The notes beneath the pieces were generated by a model. It had not been told where the DNA came from and did no database searches. It saw nothing but the letters and a program-made list of their open reading frames with translations. Below, in pieces: positions 51,590-60,282 of a DNA stretch of 64,000 bases; the stretch's first letter is position 1, and each line of letters opens with the position of its first letter. The position numbers were made by a program, and so were the translations under genes. The stretch comes from Prorocentrum cordatum (taxonomy: Eukaryota > Sar > Dinophyceae > Prorocentrales > Prorocentraceae), in contig CAUYUJ010015837.1 in assembly GCA_963575745.1 (NCBI GenBank), forward strand, positions 1,700,540 through 1,764,539. The letters are read 5' to 3'.

Positions 51590-52572
51590 CGCTTCGCCCG
51601 GGTATGCTCACAACTCCCACCTCGGAAACGCTTTGCCTCGCAGTGGTCCCGCCATTTTCGCCTGAGACATCTTCGCAACTCCAGAGTCCGAGACGCCCTG
51701 GCCTGAGGTGCCAATTTCGCCTGAGACAGTCTCGCAAGTCTGACTTCGGAGGTGCCGTGCACCATGCACCATGGTGGTTAGCCTACTTTCGCCTGCGACT
51801 TCTCGCAACTCTGGATTTCGGGATGCCCTGAGCTCAGGTGTTCAGACCACTTTTCGCTTGAGACTTCCTCGCAAGGCTGATTTCGGAGATGCCCCGCCCC
51901 ATAGTGCTCGGGCCAGTTGCGCCTAAGACATCCTCGCAACTCTGACTCGGAGGTGCCCTACCCCAAAGGTGGTCCAGCCATTTCCGCATGCGACACCCTC
52001 GCAACTCTGCGTCCGGGGATGGTCTAAGCTGCGGTGTTCCGGTCACTTTCGCCAGAGCCATCCTCGCAAGTTTCGGTTCCGAGGTGCCCTGAGCTGAGGA
52101 AATCAGACCACTGTGGCCTGAGACCTCATCCGAACTCTGACCTCGGAGAAGCCCTGCCCCAAGGTGGTCCAGCCACTTCCGCTTTGAGACTTTTTCGCAA
52201 CTCTACGTTCCAGGGCTCCTTCAGCTGAGGTGTTCGGGCCACTTTCGCTAGAAACGTTCTCGCATCTCTGGGTTCCGAGATGCCCTGCCCCATGGTATTC
52301 CGCCACTTTCGCTTGAGACATCCTCGCGTCACTGAGTTCCGGTCTGTCCTGATCTGAGGTGTTCAGGCCGTTTTCGCTTGAGACATCCTCGCAGCTCTAA
52401 GTTCCGGTATGTCCTGAGCGGAAGTGTTCAGGCCATTTTCGCTTAAGACATCCTCGCACACTGACCTCGGCGATGCATCGTCCCATGGTAATCTGGCCAT
52501 TTTCGCCTGAGACCCTCGCACCTTTCATTTGCGAGATGCCCTGAGCAACTGGTCAGGCCGCTACCGCCTGAG
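51590..52572 (-). repeat. 62-66 bp satellite with TTTCGCYTGAGACATCCTCG core
   Basis: About 15 units. Each starts TTTTCGCTTGAGACATCCTC or close, then GCAACTCTGAC, TTCGGAGATGCCCTG and AGCTGAGGTGTTCAGGCCA. The core equals that of the 36-37 bp arrays at 37-38 kb. The satellite ends about 30 bp before the (TA)n-flanked inverted repeat of the transposon candidate. Confidence 0.92.
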
Positions 52573-52616
52573 ATACGCATGTGCATTCGAACCCATAGTT
52601 ATATATATATATGGTG

Positions 52617-52652
52617 AGGTCTTGCACTGAGATCTCCAACGTGATGTTTTTG
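52617..52652 (+). repeat. Left terminal inverted repeat of candidate transposon
   Basis: AGGTCTTGCACTGAGATCTC, then CAACGTGATGTTTTTG. Matched by 56326-56362 in inverse. Confidence 0.8.
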
Positions 52653-52760
52653 TTGTTGTGTTCTCTAGCGGATTTCTTACATAAAGCTCCCACGCAAGAA
52701 ATCCTTTTTGTAAGGCCGCCACACAGGGAATTCTTTTGTAAGGCCGCCACAAACGCCACG

Positions 52761-53064
52761 GGCGGGCAGGCGAAAATGCAAAAAAGGCAAAAAAAAATTA
52801 AAAAAACAAAGAAAACCAATGACATCCTAAGAAAACCATGCGAAAAAGCTGCAACACCTAAGGAACACCAAGGTTTTGACAGCTGGTGACCACGACACCT
52901 GTGAAAACACAATGTTTCGTAACGTCGATGAGCCAAAACAATGTGTTTTCATAGGTTTGGTGGCTATCAGGCGTCCAAAACTTTGATTTGCCTTAGGTTT
53001 TGGAGCTTTTTCGCTTGGTTTTCTTAGGATGTCATTGGTTTTCTTTGCATTTTTTGCATTTTTT
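52761..53064. repeat. Large imperfect palindrome
   Basis: The left arm (about 52795-52920) includes AAGAAAACCAATGACATCCT and AAGAAAACCATGCGAAAAAG. The right arm (about 52935-53064) is its reverse complement with about 80 percent identity. The centre near 52927 has the tighter pair CCTGTGAAAACACAATGTTT and AAACAATGTGTTTTCATAGG. Confidence 0.85.
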
Positions 53065-53126
53065 GTTTTTTTTGTATTTTCCCTTGTTCGCGCCGTGGCG
53101 CTGCGCCGGCCCTCGCGCCGCCAGGG

Positions 53127-53254
53127 GCGGGCAGGCGAAAATGCAAAAAAAGACACAAACAAAAAAAAAAACGAAAAAAACAAAGAAAACCAATGACATC
53201 CTAAGAAAACCATGCGAAAAAGCTGCAAAACCTAAGGAAAACCAAGGTTTTGAC
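53127..53254 (+). repeat. Third copy of the palindrome arm (direct)
   Basis: GGGCGGGCAGGCGAAAATGC through CCAATGACATCCTAAGAAAA to CAAGGTTTTGAC repeats 52761-52880 in the same orientation, giving a direct-inverted-direct order. Confidence 0.9.
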
Positions 53255-53267
53255 AAGCTGAGCTTGC

Positions 53268-53476
53268 CACAAAAGGAATCCATTTGTAATTCGCCACAAA
53301 AGGAATTCATTTGTAATCCGCCACAAAAGGAATTCCTTTGTATTCCGCCACAAAAGGAATCCATTTGGAATCCGCCACAGAAGGAATCAATGTTTAATTC
53401 GTTACAACAGGAATCCAATTGTAATCCCCCACAACAGGAATGCAATTGTAATCCGCATCAAAAGGAATCCATTTGA
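53268..53476 (+). repeat. 27-bp minisatellite, about 8 copies
   Basis: CACAAAAGGAATCCATTTGT plus AATTCGC, exactly 27 bp per unit at the start. In one frame it gives a nine-residue repeat (PQKESICNS). The core ACAAAAGGAATCC is close to the 27-bp arrays at 20.5 and 21.0 kb. Confidence 0.92.
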
Positions 53477-53562
53477 AAATGGGTACACAAGAAATCCATC
53501 GATACAGAGCCAAAAGGAAGCCAATAGGGATATGAGAGGGAGCCAAGAGGGAGCCAAAAGAT

Positions 53563-54036
53563 AGCCAAGAGGAGCTTGCTGAAGGTTTTGAAAAAGGGGG
53601 GATTGCTAGCGCTTACCGCTGCCCACGAGGGCTTCTTGAGGATGTGAAAAGGGGGAAATTATGTGTATTTTTGACAATTTCTGCGGGTGGTGGAGCACAC
53701 AAGCATGACATTTTGGGGCGCCTGGCGCAAAACATCGTTGTCGTATATGTAAGTTTCAACGCTACGTTCAGCACTTTTCGAGGGTATGTGTTTCCCAAAA
53801 AAATTGGAGTGCCGATTTGGGGGTGTCTTTGGGGTGCCTTTGGGGTGCTTTCCGGGTGCCTTGACAATGAAATCTTGGGTCGCTTGGAGCAAAGCGCTGT
53901 TTTCTCAATTTCAGATGTCAATTGCAAATGCAACACTTTTGGAAGATTTGTTGTTTCTTGAAATTTGGTGTGGGCAATTTGCGGCAGCCTTTGGGGTGCA
54001 TAGCGGGTGCCTTGCGGGTGCTTTGCGGGAGCCTTG
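53563..54036 (+). repeat. 474-bp direct duplication, copy 1
   Basis: From AGCCAAGAGGAGCTTGCTGA to TTTGCGGGAGCCTTG. Copy 2 at 54197-54671 differs at only a handful of bases. Inside are two ~155-170 bp sub-units that both end in GTGCCTTTGGGGTGC-like text. Confidence 0.93.
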
Positions 54037-54196
54037 ACCATGCAATCATTGGCTCGTTTTGACCAAAGCGTTGATTTCTTAGTTGCACATTTCAATAGCA
54101 CATGTCGTATTCTTCGAGGAGATATGTTGTTCCAGGATTTTTGCGTGGGCGATTTGCGAGTGCCTTTGGGGTGCCTTTCGGGCGCCTTGCAAAGGG
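54037..54196 (+). repeat. ~160-bp diverged sub-unit between the duplicates
   Basis: ATTGGCTCGTTTTGACCAAA ... GGGCGATTTGCGAGTGCC is alignable with the second sub-unit (TTGGGTCGCTTGGAGCAAA ... GGGCAATTTGCGGCAGCC). The whole area is thus a diverged ~160-bp repeat with one recent 635-bp-offset duplication. Confidence 0.75.
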
Positions 54197-54671
54197 AGCC
54201 AAGAGGAGCTTGCTGAAGGTTTTGAAAAAGGGGGGATTGCTAGCGCTTACCGCTGCCCACGAGGGCTTCTTGAGGATGTGAAAAGGGGGAAATTATGTGT
54301 ATGTTTTGACAATTTCTGCGGGGGGTGGAGCACACAAGCATGACATTTTGGGGCGCCTGGCGCAAAACATCGTTGTCGTATATGTAAGTTTCAACGCTAC
54401 GTCCAGCACTTTTCGAGGGTATGTGTTTCATAAAAAAATTGGAGTGCCGATTTGGGGGTGTCTTTGGGGTGCCTTTCGGGTGCTTTCCGGGTGCCTTGAC
54501 AATGAAATCTTGGGTCGTTTGGAGCAAAGCGCTGTTTTCTCAATTTCAGATGTCAATTGCAAATGCAACACTTTTGGAAGATTTGCTGTTTCTTGAAATT
54601 TGGTGTGGGCAATTTGCGGCTGCCTTTGGGGTGCATAGCGGGTGCCTTGCGGGTGCTTTGCGGGAGCCTTG
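54197..54671 (+). repeat. 475-bp direct duplication, copy 2
   Basis: Copy 2 of 53563-54036, with one extra base near 54302. It ends exactly where the unique transposase coding sequence begins. Confidence 0.93.
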
Positions 54672-56289
54672 TTATTTTTGCTCTGTCTGGGCACCCGACG
54701 AGAGCGTCGAGGGCGATGCAGACGGCGACGCGGTGAACAGCGACGTCGGCATTGGCCGCGAACACCCCAGTCTCGACGACATTGACATGAGCGATGTGTC
54801 GTCGGAGACCTTCCCCTACGACATCGCTCTCCTGGACGATGCGTTCGACGAGGGCAAGGACTCGGAAGAGGAAGGCGAGTTGCCAGAGCAGGAATCTGAG
54901 GATGAGCTCGTGGAGGAGTTTACATACTCAGACGGTATTCTGACAGACGTTCCTCCTTCTGGAGACCTTCTGTGCGACGATGACGACGACGCTGCAGACC
55001 ACTCCGAGGGATTGCCGCCGTCCCCGCCCTCGCCAACAGATGCTCTGGGCGGCGCTACAGGAGCAGCCAAAAAGCGACCCGCCGCGGCAATATCATGCGC
55101 AGGGGGCAATTGCACCCCCAAGAAGGGGAAAGCCAGGATGCATGCTCGCCCGAAGAAGTTGTGCAAGGAGAAGTGGTCCAGTGTATGGAAAAAGACACCG
55201 TATGTTCGCCACGGCATAACTGCGCGATCTCGCAGAGATCGTGCCACCTGGGCTTGGAATATGAACGATATCTTGGCGGCCAGTGAGAAGGCTCTGATTT
55301 CGCGCCTCACCAGGGATGGTTTCCTGAAGAATTGGACTCAGTGTCATTGCCCGCATTGCGGCGAGGAGCGGGTCGGCCCGCTTCAGCAGCGCGCCAGCGG
55401 TACCTGGGCATATAGGTGCACCAAACGCGGCTGTCAGCGATTCATCCTCCCTCATGCCGAGCACCCCGTTTTCACGGCGGGCTGGGGGCGCACTTCGAAA
55501 CCGCTCCGAAGCCAGGTGCGGGTCCTATTCGGGCTCATCGTGGGCTTGACTCACTCGCAGAATCACTTACTCTGGGGGGACAGCGCCTGGTTCATCAGCG
55601 AGATGTCGAAGCGACTCGACGCGGCCCTGGCGAAGGACGTTGCCGACCGAGAGAAACACATCAAATTTGGAGACACTGTCAAGAAGGAGTGGCGCGACGT
55701 CGAGGCGGACGAGGTCGACTTGGGCAAAGAGTTCGTCACCGACAACGCCAAGGACAAACTCAGATGGCTCCAGTGGGCTGGCATAGTCGAGCGGGGCAGA
55801 CCAAGCAGCCTGGTACTTTTCCGAACGATGCCTAAACTTACAAGCAGGAGGGCTCCTGGCCCTGGACCCATCAAGAAATCAGATTGGTACCCCATGGCGA
55901 AAAAGTGGTTGAAGGGGCGCAAGATTCTCTTGCACACTGACGGCGCCCGCTCATACAAGCTGGGGCTGAACCGAAAGAACACCTTGGATGGCGTCATCCA
56001 CGATTACGTCACCCACAAGCCCAAGAAAGACGGGAAGTTCCTGCGCCCCAAATACGTGCAGCTCTTCGCCCACGACATAGATGGGGCCACCACGCACACA
56101 AAAGGTGGGACCCAGATAATTGATCGGTGTTGGCAGCATATTCGGAAGTTTGTGGGCAGGCGATCCGCCGCGGGCTCATCCCAGAAGAGGATGGATGCGC
56201 GCGCGCGCTGCACAGTGGGCCTACTGGCACCAAGACGACGATTTGTTCTTGAGAGCCGGAGAAGCTTTTCGGCGTCGCTGCTGAACTGA
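54421..56289 (+). CDS. IS1595/ISXO2-like (Merlin-type) DDE transposase, C-terminus frameshifted
   Basis: A 622-codon frame. The first ~83 residues come from the repeat and are doubtful as protein; the true start or an upstream exon is unknown. A TTATTTTTGCTCTGTCTG tract at 54671 could precede a splice acceptor. Residues ~90-200 are acidic, then there is a Lys/Arg-rich patch. A zinc ribbon has C310-x2-C313 and C333-x4-C338. The catalytic core shows D430 in VEADEVDLG, D507 in LHTDGARSYKL and D568 in GTQIIDRCWQHIRK, in the position of the third acid of this superfamily. The expected end (QWAYWHQDDDLFL) is present in the +1 frame after a GC run at 56196-56206, ending at TGA 56282-56284. These enzymes cut and paste DNA; in dinoflagellates related genes are numerous and some may be domesticated. 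Confidence in family is high, in activity low. Confidence 0.82.
   Translation: MCFIKKLECRFGGVFGVPFGCFPGALTMKSWVVWSKALFSQFQMSIANATLLEDLLFLEIWCGQFAAAFGVHSGCLAGALREPCYFCSVWAPDESVEGDADGDAVNSDVGIGREHPSLDDIDMSDVSSETFPYDIALLDDAFDEGKDSEEEGELPEQESEDELVEEFTYSDGILTDVPPSGDLLCDDDDDAADHSEGLPPSPPSPTDALGGATGAAKKRPAAAISCAGGNCTPKKGKARMHARPKKLCKEKWSSVWKKTPYVRHGITARSRRDRATWAWNMNDILAASEKALISRLTRDGFLKNWTQCHCPHCGEERVGPLQQRASGTWAYRCTKRGCQRFILPHAEHPVFTAGWGRTSKPLRSQVRVLFGLIVGLTHSQNHLLWGDSAWFISEMSKRLDAALAKDVADREKHIKFGDTVKKEWRDVEADEVDLGKEFVTDNAKDKLRWLQWAGIVERGRPSSLVLFRTMPKLTSRRAPGPGPIKKSDWYPMAKKWLKGRKILLHTDGARSYKLGLNRKNTLDGVIHDYVTHKPKKDGKFLRPKYVQLFAHDIDGATTHTKGGTQIIDRCWQHIRKFVGRRSAAGSSQKRMDARARCTVGLLAPRRRFVLESRRSFSASLLN
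56196..56206 (+). other. Frameshift point in (GC)n run of transposase gene
   Basis: ATGGATGCGCGCGCGCGCTG. Upstream the conserved frame is frame 0; downstream the conserved WAYWHQDDD segment is in +1. Loss of one 2-bp unit, or a base gain, explains it. It could also be a sequencing or assembly error in a GC run. Confidence 0.75.
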
Positions 56290-56325
56290 CACTGCATTTC
56301 TGAGTTCGCACTCGCATCCTTTGAG

Positions 56326-56362
56326 CAAAAACAACATATTTGGAGATCTCAGTGCTAGACCT
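56326..56362 (-). repeat. Right terminal inverted repeat of candidate transposon
   Basis: Reverse complement of the left repeat with 1 mismatch in the 23-bp core. It begins 37 bp after the transposase stop and is followed by (TA)n. Confidence 0.8.
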
Positions 56363-56366
56363 GAGC

Positions 56367-56640
56367 ATATATATATATATTATACATATATATGTACATA
56401 TGGGCGTGCACCGACAAAGCACGTACGAGTTGCATATGCCTTTTACACAATGTACATATGTGCGCTGTATACACACATTCAGCAATGTAAGTATATTGTA
56501 TACACCCAGACATTTATACGGAACGTGCATGCACACGCGCGCGTGTATACAGGCATGCGCGCATGTACGCCCGCACGCATTCCGCTTGCGTGCAGAACTC
56601 AAAGGACCAAGGTGCATGGCGCGCAGCGCCAATGCAGTCT

Positions 56641-56682
<42 letters not shown>

Positions 56683-56785
56683 ACGTGTTGAAGCCGTGTC
56701 AGGCTTCTCCCTGGATCAATATTTAACACCATTGAGGAGCGTCGGACAATATCTGATCCCGGGCCCCCCCGTGATGGGATCGGGG
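56367..56785. repeat. TA/CATA microsatellites and linker
   Basis: ATATATATATATTATACATA at 56367-56400 and an uninterrupted (TA)n at 56643-56680, with a GCACGCGCGTGTATACAGGC-like mixture between. No gene. Confidence 0.85.
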
Positions 56786-56787
56786 GG

Positions 56788-56789
56788 GG

Positions 56790-56837
<48 letters not shown>

Positions 56838-56846
56838 AACGACGAT

Positions 56847-56889
<43 letters not shown>

Positions 56890-56955
56890 GCGACGACGGC
56901 GACGGCGACGGCGACAACGACGACGGCGACGACGACGACGGCGACGACGACGACT

Positions 56956-56986
<31 letters not shown>

Positions 56987-56995
56987 TGACGGCGA

Positions 56996-57037
<42 letters not shown>

Positions 57038-57081
57038 CGACGGCGACAACGACGACGGCGACGTCAACGACGGCTACGGCG

Positions 57082-57133
<52 letters not shown>

Positions 57134-57200
57134 AGACGGCAGCAGCGGCGCCGACCTCTGGAGCATTCCGACGACGACGACGACGGCGGCGGCAGCGACG
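56788..57200. repeat. (GAC)n array
   Basis: CGACGACGAC with GGC and AAC variants, about 340 bp, then decaying to 57200. Poly-Thr, poly-Val and poly-Ser frames are artefacts. Confidence 0.93.
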
Positions 57201-57660
57201 ACGACGACCTCCGGAGCTCTCCTGGAGCACCACAGTACCACGCCACACACGCCACACCCACAGCACCACACCACACCCACAGGGGGGGGGGTGCATCGCT
57301 CGGGGGGTGGGAGCCCGATGGCATCAGCATGCAGGGGGGGTGGGCCCAGACCCTGGACCATGTCGGGGCCATCTTGGGGCAGCAGCTACCGACTGGAGAC
57401 AACAGGTAGAAATAATGGTTGACTAACTTGGTCTGCTCCGAAGGGTTGGGCCGCCCTTCGGAAGTTTCGAACCTCCGATCCAGACAGCTGACGGACGTCC
57501 CCACGCGGCTTGGCACGCAGACAGCACGGTGGTGAGCGGCGAGAAGTGGGATCCTGAATCGCGGCGGCGCTGGCAAAAAAACAACATACACTGGAAGAAG
57601 CAGCGTAGCCCAGAAAATCAGGGGGGCAAGCCCAGACATCCTCTGTCGCGGTTTTGCCAC
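57201..57660. other. CACACC-rich stretch and unique sequence
   Basis: CCACACACGCCACACCCACA at 57243-57278. The rest is unique with no gene. Confidence 0.5.
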
Positions 57661-57664
57661 AACG

Positions 57665-57790
57665 TGGTTCCCCAGAGGTCTGGACCCCTCTTCCGGGACT
57701 GGCTTCTCATCCTTGGCCGTTTTTGGCCAGCCCCGGGGCCGGGCGAGGCTCCCCAGAGGCCGAACATTGACAAAAGCCCTGAGCTGTGAT
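57665..57790 (-). repeat. ~150-bp dispersed family copy (minus)
   Basis: CCCCAGAGGTCTGGACCCCT, GGACTGGCTTCTCATCCTTG, GCCGTTTTTGGCCAGCCCCG, CCCCAGAGGCCGAACATTGA. Confidence 0.78.
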
Positions 57791-58500
57791 TTTGTCGCAA
57801 CGATTGGATGTCAGGAGAGTGTTTTTGAGGGTCAACCAGTAGCCCGGATCATCGGGCCCGCTCCCCCCTCACCCCCCCCGGGTAGCCTGATCTTAAAGTC
57901 GGTTGCGCATGTTCGAAGGGGGTGCGCAGTACCAGTGCGCGCGAGCACACACGCGGGGTTGCCTAGAGCGACAAGGTTAGGTTATCTGCTGGCACCTCCC
58001 ACCTGATAGTGTTTTCGTTAGCCTTCATCGGACGGGGCTAGGACGAGGATCATCTTGGCTTCGTCTTATTTCAGTCTCACACACTGGAGGAGGGTCGATG
58101 GCCAAGCCTCGCCGCCAGCGCAGGGCTCGCCCTGGAGTTTGGCCAGGAGGCGCCCTGCACAGGTCGGGGATCCAGCCTGTCTCAGGGACAGCATATTGAA
58201 GTCGAAATTGATTAGTGGGTCGACCCTGCCGAATCCAGTATACCCTTGTGCCCTGCGTTTCGCAACCCATGCCATCAACATTCCCATTCAAGTGTGGCCC
58301 TCGGAAGGGTCTTGTGTCCTATCGCGTGTCCTCCCCAATCGACCGCGGCTGTATAGGGGAGGTGGGCTCAGGGGGGGCTGCATCGACCCCCAGTCGCCCA
58401 TTCATCGACGATAGAGGCCCTCGCCCACACACCGTATAGCCCAGGCTACCACAGAAAGATGAAAAACGATCTCCCCAGACATCTGGCTGCTCCAATGCTT
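57791..58500. other. Unique sequence with one short dispersed match
   Basis: 58372-58425 (CTGCATCGACCCCCAGTCGC, then CCATTCATCGACGATAG) matches 62838-62876. No gene supported. Confidence 0.45.
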
Positions 58501-58504
58501 GCGA

Positions 58505-58580
58505 TGCGTGGGCCCCGGAGGTCTGGACCACTTCCCCAAGGCCGGCTTTTCGTTCTGAGTCGTTTTTGTCGGGGGCGGCT
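58505..58580 (-). repeat. ~150-bp dispersed family, short copy (minus)
   Basis: CCCCGGAGGTCTGGACCACT, GGCCGGCTTTTCGTTCTGAG, TCGTTTTTGTCGGGGG. Confidence 0.72.
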
Positions 58581-58744
58581 AAGAGGGGGGTGATGACTAG
58601 GGGGGGGTGGATATCATGGCGTGGGCCATGATATTTCCCCAGATTTCATGATGCCTCTTCTTATTTCGTTGCGTCCTTGGCCCCCCGCTTGGGCCGCGCA
58701 CATGCCGCCGGACACGATTTGCGCCCCCCCTCTTGGACGCCCTC

Positions 58745-58865
58745 CTCTTTGCCGCCACCGAATCTGACGGTCCCGAGACCCGGCGCGGGCCCCCAGGAGG
58801 CCGAAAGCAGCCAAAGACCGCCCGCTCCCATTTTTTGCGGAGCTTCGGATCCCTGGGCCCTCCAG
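58745..58865 (-). repeat. ~150-bp dispersed family copy (minus), other half
   Basis: GACGGTCCCGAGACCCGGCG, GGGCCCCCAGGAGGCCGAAA, GCTCCCATTTTTTGCGGAGC, TTCGGATCCCTGGG. It is the reverse of the start of the copy at 59575. Confidence 0.72.
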
Positions 58866-59570
58866 GGAGCCCTTGGAGCCCTCCTCTCGACGGCCCGGCC
58901 GCTCCGCGCCCCGCGCCGCGCCCCCCCCCCCCATCCCCCCCCCCCGGGCAGGCAGCCGCTGCGCCGGCGGCCGCGGCCCCCGCGGAGGAGAGGCCCTCGC
59001 GGTGGGGGCCAGCGCCAGCGGAGGCCTCCACGCGGGGCGCGCTTCTCCCCTTGAGGTCCTGGCGCTGCAGGTCTCCACCCGCAAGTCATGGGGGCCTGGC
59101 ATATCCTCGCAGCTCCGTCTTTCGAGCCGATTAGCTTCGAGTCGCGTCTGGGAGTCGATGAGGCAGCGCCGATTCTGGCGTCGGTTAGTTAGCATCGATC
59201 AGCGTCGATTCGCAATGGCCGACAAAATGGTACTGGAGGCTCCCACGAGTTGACACCAAAGTTTTCGCCTGGTTTCGGGCCCTGGCACCCTCACAGATCG
59301 ACACGGCTCGAAAAATGGCGCAGAACAATGAGGTTTGGGGCTTCGCTGGTAATGTTTGGCGATGTTGCATTTTCTTGCAACGTCAGATCTGAGGGTCTGG
59401 CGTGGCTGGGACAAAGATAAATCAGTTCCAGAGCATTCCTGAACGCTTTCAGAGCGTTGAAGTCGATCTGAGGCAGCCGCGGCGCCCGAGACATCTTCCA
59501 GAGGCGCCGCATCTCAGAGATACCCGACTTGTCCCGATCCCATGTTGTCCCGAAATTGGTTTCGTCTTAG
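58866..59570. other. GC-rich then mixed unique sequence
   Basis: C runs near 58918-58948. From 59180 the composition is more balanced but no ORF has a recognisable domain. Confidence 0.4.
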
Positions 59571-59574
59571 CTTG

Positions 59575-59740
59575 CGGGCGACCCAGAGATCCGACGCTCC
59601 GAAAAAAATCCAGCGGCAAGCTTTTGGCCGTTTTCGGCCTCGTTTAGCCCTCGCCGGACCTCGGGACCGTCAAAAGACGACTCAGAACGAAAAGCCAGCC
59701 CTGGGGAGGTGGTCCAGACCTCCGGCCCGATGTCCGGGGA
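59575..59740 (+). repeat. ~150-bp dispersed family, full copy (plus)
   Basis: CCCAGAGATCCGACGCTCCG, GGCCGTTTTCGGCCTCGTTT, CCCTCGCCGGACCTCGGGAC, CGTCAAAAGACGACTCAGAA, CGAAAAGCCAGCCCTGGGGA, GTGGTCCAGACCTCCGG. This is the most complete example. Confidence 0.8.
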
Positions 59741-60282
59741 CGAGCGTTGAGGACAAATTGTTGGAGGTCCGCCAGACCCGCCCCTGGACGGCCGCTGGAC
59801 CCTTCTGGCTGTGCCCTCCAGCGCCGCCCATGGCGCGCACCGCGCGCTCCAGCGCCGATCAAAGAAGACCGCGCGAATCAGCAAGAGTTTCAGTGCTGGC
59901 GGAACTGGCCTTCGCCGAAAATTCGAATTCTTCACCGAGAACCCGATGAAAGGCCGAATCAAAGTGTCAGTGCCGATCAAAGGAATCCGAACCCTTCGCC
60001 GAAAGTTACGACTATTTCCCCACATCCTAAGTGGGGTTCTTGTTTTCTCTGGACACCCCGCGCAGTCCTCACCCACACCCCGTCTCTTCCTCCGCATCAC
60101 TCACTTCCACTCACTCCTTCATTCATCATCATCGTCATCTTCACCAACCACACACTCACACGCTTTCATGATCACCGTCATCATCACACTCACACACTGA
60201 GCCCATATTCATAATCACCACTCATCCACTCATCATCATCATTCATTCATTCATCACTTCGCCATCACTCACTCCCCATCTT
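59741..60282. other. Unique sequence then CACTCA/ATCATC microsatellite
   Basis: 60060-60280 has TCACTCACTTCCACTCACTC and CATCATCATCGTCATC-type simple sequence. No gene supported. Confidence 0.5.

Larger units (their letters stand above)
52604..56380 (+). mobile_element. Candidate DNA transposon bounded by inverted repeats in (TA)n
   Basis: Left end (52617-52639) AGGTCTTGCACTGAGATCTC followed by CAA. Right end (56340-56362), reverse-complemented, AGGTCTAGCACTGAGATCTC followed by CAA: 22 of 23 match. Similarity continues inward (TGTTTTTG) and outward (ATATATATATGG against ATATATATATGC). Both ends abut (TA)n tracts. The transposase gene lies inside in plus orientation. The interior also holds a large palindrome, a 27-bp array and a direct duplication, so the unit is complex and may have grown. 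Because the flanks are (TA)n, no target duplication can be assigned. Confidence 0.65.

Noticed and set aside
52578-52600. tRNA-like B box (GGTTCGAATGC on minus)
   Set aside because: The consensus is incomplete and no acceptor stem or A box is present.
53268-53476. CRISPR-like array of 27-bp repeats
   Set aside because: Repeats are directly adjacent with no unique spacers, and the genome is eukaryotic.
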